From Colocasia esculenta (taxonomy: Eukaryota; Streptophyta; Magnoliopsida; Alismatales; Araceae): 64,000 bases of DNA. The notes beneath the pieces were generated by a model. That model ran no database searches, was not told where the DNA came from, and saw only the letters and a list, made by a program, of their open reading frames with translations. Shown piece by piece: positions 58,266 to 64,000 of the stretch (its first letter is position 1; each line of letters begins with the position of its first letter). The stretch lies in assembly GCA_014218235.1 (NCBI GenBank), contig CM024759.1:11424712-11488711 (forward strand), written 5' to 3'. A program made the position numbers and the translations under genes.

Positions 58266-60155
58266 CCTAATAAATTAATACATGTAAACTAAATAAATAT
58301 AATTAAGAATTAACATGTGACATTAACATAATTAACATGTACTAATCTATTTTAAATAAATATCTAAAAAAACTTAATTTAATTAGTTACTTTTCACCAC
58401 CCATTTAACTTTCTATTAGAATGGTCGTCAACTATATAAAATACTATATTTGTTTGTTATAAAGTCTAATCATATGTAGAGAAAATTTAAAACGAGTTGG
58501 GGTTAACCCTAACTACTTTTCTTTATTACTTTTTTATTGTACTATGTGCTACCATCTACCATCTTTTTATATTAATTTTTTTATTGTACAGGAACTCACA
58601 TAGACCATGGTTTTGGTAAAAAGAGAATTGTTGTCACAAGTAATTAATCAATGTTAATTTAAATCAATTATGATTTCATTCCTTAATGGTTTGCATGTAT
58701 TAATATATTTTACAATTACATGGATCTATTGTTGTTCAAACAGAGGACAAGATTTAAATGAAGAAACATATTCTCATGTTCTGTATGTCATAGGTCGATT
58801 GTGACTCTTGTTGTACATTACTACATATTATATGTTGATGATGCTAATTAAATTTAAGGAGATTACTTTGTTGCATATATGAAAGATGCAAATTGCTTGT
58901 AATAATGAAAGAAGAATTTTATTACTTTGCTTATAATTACACATGTTGAATTATATTTAAGGCCGCCTGTGAGACTTAGTTCTTTGTGATATTTTTGTAT
59001 GAAATGACTACATGAAAGCCATAGACATATAATCTCTTTGCATTTTTGGAGTGATTTGTTAGATTTGGTAATGCATATTGTATTTTAATAATCTCATTAA
59101 AATTTTTAAAATGTAAACCATCATTGTTAAGTTTTTGTTCTACAAGAAAATACTAAACATATTGTCGTACTTAAAATAAAAATAAGAAACAAAGTCGACC
59201 CCCTCCCTTTTTTTAAGGTTCTGAAAAATCTTAAAATAAAAATAAGAAAACGGGGATAAGAGATGGGAATTAGGGGATGACTTATTCCCCACTTACATCT
59301 ATTTTTTTTGGATATCTTCAAAATATTTAAATCACCTTTGTCCCCATTTTTTTTACATGCCAAATGTAGAGTTGGCTGACGTGGATCGGCCGCACGGCTG
59401 ATCCAGCTCAGCTGGGTTACCCAGGGGCCCAAATAACCAGCATTTCTCTATCCATTATGCTTGGTGGGATTTTAAAGGGAGGGGCAGGTTAGTCCGTTTT
59501 CAACATCCATTTAATTATCATTGGATAGATCTAGTAAAATAACATTATATATAAGGAAATATAGTTAACTATGGGGTGTAGACGATGAGATACAAAATTT
59601 AGGGATATATATATAAGAATTAATCACATTATATATATATATATAAAGAAAATATCAAAATGAGGATTAAAAATTACATACAAGACGCTAGAAGAAGGAT
59701 AAGAGTACTCTTCAGAAAATGTTATTCTACCAATAATAGAAACTAAACAAAAATTACATACAAGGCGCCAGAAGAAGGATAAGAGTACAATTCGTCGAGT
59801 ACAAATGCCCCCCTCCCCGTCCCAGCACCCCCTTCCCATCCTGGCGCCCCCCTTCCCCTACAAGTTCCTTTCTCCTAATTGCTTATATTCAAAGCTTTTG
59901 GTAAATTAAGTTATTTTTTATTTATCTTGCTCGCTGTTATTTTTTTACGCTTGACATGAAAATAAACAATGCAATGACTTTCTTTGTTAAACATATTGTT
60001 TACTTTCACAAATTTCACACTGCAAGTTAATCATTCAACATTCGTATGTTTATTTGTAGCCATTTGAGAGATTTTTTCATATTTACCATATTATGATTTA
60101 ATTTCATATTTTAAATTACTCATGAATAAAATGTTATAAATTTTTTTTTGTAATT
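58266..60155. other. AT-rich internal region of the CACTA element, no gene seen
   Basis: Stops in all frames. A TATA-rich stretch lies at 59610-59645, and a segment containing ttacatacaaggcgccagaa is imperfectly repeated (59673 and 59753). Confidence 0.55.
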
Positions 60156-60156
60156 A

Positions 60157-60558
60157 GTGATGAGAGTTCGCGATTGGAAATTAGACTCAAAGAAGAACAA
60201 ATGTCCAACGTATCAAAGTACTTGTTTGTTTGAACGTAAAATATTTCCGCTCGATATTCGAAGATTGCATGATGGTTTACTTTTGGTGAAAGAGAAGATG
60301 ACGAAAATCATAAAGATTATTCGGAAAGAAGAAAGACAAAGTTTAGAAAATAAAAGTGGATTATCTGTTATTGTTCAAGATGAAAAAGGAGTGCGATATT
60401 CTGTAATCTTACGACGCAGTTGGTGTGGTAGTATGTACATGTTTATTGGAAAAGACTGGTGTAAATTTGTGAAAATAATTGTGTCAAAGAACTTGACATT
60501 CTCAAAGTTATGTCTTCCCATTATGTACGAAGAGATGTATTTGGCAAACTATATTTAG
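60157..60558 (+). CDS. small ORF with possible B3-like DNA-binding fragment
   Basis: The open frame follows a strong acceptor-like tttttttttgtaattag, so it is probably an exon; the first ATG is at 60160. About 133 residues, lysine-rich, with KSGLSVIVQDEKGVRYSVIL, GSMYMFIGKDWCKFV and KLCLPIMYEEMYL. The alternation of V.V.DE.G..Y...L and Y.F.G.DW..FV is reminiscent of plant B3 domains, which would make it a captured host fragment. It could equally be an element-specific protein such as a TNPA relative. It lies between the CACTA leader and the transposase. TAG stops it at 60556. Confidence 0.35.
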   Translation: MMRVRDWKLDSKKNKCPTYQSTCLFERKIFPLDIRRLHDGLLLVKEKMTKIIKIIRKEERQSLENKSGLSVIVQDEKGVRYSVILRRSWCGSMYMFIGKDWCKFVKIIVSKNLTFSKLCLPIMYEEMYLANYI

Positions 60559-60871
60559 GGATATCAGTGGTTAGTTCACTCTCTAGGAAATCTACTGAGA
60601 AGCTGGTGAATAAAGAGCCGATCAAGTGGTGGTGGCCTAATATGAAGACATCACGTTTGTGTTATTTTTAATGTTCAATATCATTAAGTATTTATATAGT
60701 GCTCAAATTTATTTGATATTCATGTATGTTTACTCTTCATTTATCTTTACGTCAACGCTTTATTTCACCCATTAGCTCTGGGACTCTCCATATAACGTAT
60801 GTATGGTACTTGAATGATGTGAGGGTGTGTTGGATTTTAACTCGGGACATGACATTTAATATGTAGGAAAA

Positions 60872-63800
60872 ATGTCGGAGAATCGGTCATGGATGTACCG
60901 TGGAATAGTGAATGGAGTTGTGACCGAGGAGTTTAAAGACGGAGTTGACAGTTTTATTGAGTTTGCATTGAGTAATACATCAGTAGCAGTTGATCCGATG
61001 GGTAACATCCGATGTCCGTGTTCGGCTTGTAAGAACAGAAAGTGGATATCGACATGGGATGTGCAGCATCATCTATACGAGAGGATTTGTTGGCCATTAT
61101 GAGTTATGGTCGTGTCATGGTGAGTTGAATATTCAGTCGTCTGCACCAGCTAATTACTTTGCCTCCACAAGTACGTACGTAGACATGGTTGTCGATGCTG
61201 CTGGTCCGGAGTTCAATATTCATGAAGATCAAACAAATGAAGAAGTGCCGAATGATACAGCTCAGAGATTTTATCAGTTACTTCGAGATGCTGATGAGCC
61301 ATTATGGGATGGTTGTGAGAAGCATACACGGTTGTCTGCAGTGTCGCAGCTATTGAATTTGAAATCTGAATTTCATATGAGCGAGAGTTGTTTTGACCGG
61401 TTCTCTTACTGGTCAAGAGCATGCTTCCTCAATCAGAGAGGTTACCTGCTGACTTTTACCGTGCGAAGAAGATGGTGAATGATTTGGGGCTTGGTTTTAT
61501 GAAAATTGATGCATGTCCGAATCACTGTATGTTGTACTACAAAGAGGATGCAGATAAGACATCATGCTGTATTTGTAAGCATGATAGGTTCAAGCCCAAG
61601 AGAGGGGACAAGTCAAAGAAGAAGGATGTTCCGTATAAGTCATTGCGGTACTTTCCTATCACACCCAGATTGCAGCGATTGTTCATGTCCTCGAGGACAG
61701 CTGGACATATGACATGGCATGCGGAAAGAGTCCGTCGCGACGAAGGTGAAATGAGTCATCCTGCCGATGGTGAAGCTTGGGCTCATTTTAGCCGTACTCA
61801 TCCTTACTTCTCAAGGGATCCACGCAACGTACGGCTTGGTTTATGCACAGATGGTTTCAATCCTTTCGGAGGCTCGGTGGCATCTTACTCATGTTGGCCA
61901 GTATTCTTAACACCGTATAACCTTCCGCCAGGCATGTGCATGAAGCGTGAGAATCTGTTCCTTTCATTGCTGATTCCGGGTCCAAAAAGTCCAGGAAAGA
62001 ATATAGACATATATCTCAGACCGTTGATTGATGAGATGAAATTGTTATGGTCAGATGGTGTGCAGTCTTATGATGCATCCAGAAAACAGAATTTCAATCT
62101 GAAGGCTGCATTAATGTGGACAATAAGTGACTTTCCAGCTACGGCATGTTATCTGGCTGGAGCACACATGGGAGGTTGGCATGTCCTTATTGCATGGAGG
62201 ATTCTAAATCATTTGTGTTGAAATCTGGGGGAAAATCTTGTTGGTTCGATTGTCATCGGCGGTTTCTACCCAGTGACCATCCTTTCCGAAAGCAAAAGGA
62301 TTCTTTTATTAAAAATACAACTGTGATGGAGGAGGTAGATATGGAACGGGTGTCTGGTGGAAACATGGCGAGGCGGGTCCAGAACTTACCGACTGTAACA
62401 CAACTGGCTGGTAGTACCCGACAAATCCCTGGCTTTGGGAAGGATCACAATTGGGTGAAGCAAAGCATTTTTTGGGAATTGCCTTATTGGTCAACACTTT
62501 TGATACGTCATAACCTAGACGTCATGCATATAGAGAAGAATGTTTTTGATAATGTGTTCAACACAGTTATGGACGTCAAAGGTAAAACGAAGGATAACGT
62601 CAAGGCACGGGTCGATTTGAAAGTACTTTGCAAACGTCCAGAACTAGAGCTACAGCATGTTCAAGGAAAAGTGGTGCAACCTAAAGCTGCATATGTGCTT
62701 GGGGCCAGACAGATTAAGGAAGTGTTGCAATGGTTAAAGCAATTGAGATTTCCGGATGGATATGTCTCGAATATTGCGCGTTGTGTAAATGTCAACGAGG
62801 GAAAAATATACGGAATGAAGAGTCATGACTGCCATGTTTTCATGCAAAGACTGATGCCTCTTGCTTTTCGTGAGTTGTTGCCGAAACAAATATGGGGAGC
62901 AATGACTGAGCTGAGTCAATTCTTCAGGATTTTATCTGCATCAGAACTCAAAATTCATGACTTGCAAAATATAGAGCAAAATATAATTCAGACAGTCTGC
63001 AAATTAGAGAAGATATTTCCTCCAGCATTCTTTGATTCAATGGAGCACCTGATCATCCATTTACCATATGAGGCAAGGGTCGGAGGACCGTACAATTTCG
63101 ATGGATGTATCCGTTTGAGAGGTATATTTCTACATCTCAATTTATTGCCATTACGACGATCTTTATATTACTTATGTATGCATTTGAATTATTGTCGTAG
63201 GTGCATGCATGATCTTAAGATGAAAGTCCGTAACAAAGCACAAGTTGAGGGCTCCATTACTCAGGCGTACCTCATTGAGGAGATATCGAACTTCTGTTCG
63301 ATGTACTTTGACACGGAAATACGAACCCGACGCACTCAACCTCCACGTAATGATGATGGTGGAGATTCCGAGGTTCAGACCGACTCTCTGTATTCAAGTG
63401 TGCCGGACGGGCGTTCGGATCTTCATCTACTCGCGCACTCCAAGACAGAGAGTTGGTAGCTGCGGAGATCTACGTGTTCATGAATTGCGAAGAACTAGAC
63501 CCTTACATTCAGTAAGCTCTCCACGCTTATTCGTCATCATTTGCGTGCATTACTGCAGAACCTAACGGTTGTGTGACATTTACATTGCAGAGAGTTTGAC
63601 TCGGTCATATTGCGACGGAATCCACGTCTAACTGACGTGCAGGTTGAAAAGGAACGGGAGAAGTCTTTTCCTACTTGGTTAAGATCTCGAGTATGTGTCT
63701 AATTATTTTGAAACATAAGTGTTATGTTTTTATGCAGACTGAGTTGAAGTCATTTATTCAATGTTTGTCTATTTATCTCATAATAGGTTGAACAAGGCTT

Positions 63801-64000
63801 CATTCCCGATTCAAGAGTACAACAGATTAGTTTTGGCCCCTCAAAGATTGTACGTGTCTATCCAGGCTACATTGTGAATGGATACAGATTTCACACGAGA
63901 GATTATGGACGGAATAAGTCTACGATGAACAACGGCGTATGTGTGAAGGGAAGTGCCTATAATGAAAATGAAATTGACTATTATGGCATTCTCGAAGAAG
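60872..64000 (+). pseudogene. CACTA TNPD-type transposase, frameshifted, incomplete at window end
   Basis: Transposase of En/Spm elements. Seen in order: Transpos_assoc domain (60872-61110: SWMYRGIVNGVVTEEFKDGV, CPCSACKNRKW); Transposase_21 (about 61260-62600) with DACPNHCMLYYKEDADKTSC, HPADGEAWAHF, HPYFSRDPRNVRLGLCTDGF and NLDVMHIEKNVFDNV; DUF4218 (62620-63300) with GKIYGMKSHDCHVFMQRLMP and VRNKAQVEGS; DUF4216 start (63880-63990: NGYRFHTRDYGRNKS, EIDYYGILEE). Introns are visible at about 63120-63199, 63509-63590 and 63691-63786, with GT/AG borders and rejoined frames. Frame breaks lie near 61085, 61398, 62135 and 63090, so it is not functional as read unless these are assembly errors. Confidence 0.9.

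Larger units (their letters stand above)
57424..64000 (+). mobile_element. autonomous-type CACTA (En/Spm) element, 5' part
   Basis: Terminal repeat CACCACAAGAATTTGCGGG (57424), subterminal repeats tccgtcggaat / attccgacgga (57450-57640), a CT-rich then C-rich leader, a small open frame of uncertain nature, and a TNPD-type transposase that runs past the window end. The right terminus lies beyond 64000. Confidence 0.85.

Noticed and set aside
57400..58278. 292-codon proline-rich frame and several glycine-rich minus frames
   Set aside because: They read straight through the CACTA terminal repeat, CT microsatellite and C runs; composition artefacts.

Overview
This window is plant nuclear DNA, most likely from an angiosperm with a large, repeat-rich genome. 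The evidence is plant-type Ty1/copia and Ty3/gypsy LTR retrotransposons, En/Spm (CACTA) transposons, a Tourist-like MITE, a satellite array, and intron-containing fragments of plant genes. I see no intact host gene, rRNA or tRNA. Almost the whole window is nested mobile DNA.

Layout. 1-3950: AT-rich sequence without a recognisable gene, a purine-rich tract and a small MITE. 3951-17345: one complete 13.4 kb copia element of Sirevirus type, with 2.1 kb LTRs, an iMet-type primer site, gag, pol, an unusually long extra ('env-like') coding region and a duplicated polypurine tract. Pol and the extra region carry frameshifts. 17346-19438: a degenerate tandem repeat and a short CACTA derivative. 19439-46941: four 3.2-3.9 kb solo LTRs of one gypsy-like group (19439-22840, 24187-27953, 29070-32995, 40196-43360) and a cut LTR (45025-46941). 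They sit in older elements: a copia LTR, a CACTA transposase pseudogene on the minus strand (28606-34720), and a gypsy LTR/gag remnant (39640-44381) that is also cut by a MITE and a CACTA end.

46942-51547: a CACTA terminus, a 179-bp satellite array (10 units), and two copia LTRs in opposite orientation, the second inserted in the first. 51548-57420: a CACTA terminus full of GGGACCGAAT repeats, followed by minus-strand fragments of at least two unrelated host genes, which I read as MAD1 (spindle checkpoint) and DDI1 (retroviral-type protease). Their introns are present and they carry lesions, as expected for gene capture by a transposon. A run of five adjacent hairpins lies at 57175-57374. 57424-64000: the 5' part of a second CACTA element, with terminal repeat, subterminal repeats, a pyrimidine/C-rich leader, a possible B3-like captured fragment, and a TNPD transposase (Transpos_assoc, Transposase_21, DUF4218, DUF4216) running off the window and broken by several frameshifts.

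The most notable items are the long extra ORF of the Sirevirus-like element, the captured MAD1/DDI1 fragments, the hairpin cluster, and CGAT-core minisatellites that recur in unrelated LTRs. Single-base indels dominate the differences between the two copia LTRs and most of the frame breaks, so some breaks may be assembly errors. All family names rest on motif recognition by eye; no searches were run.
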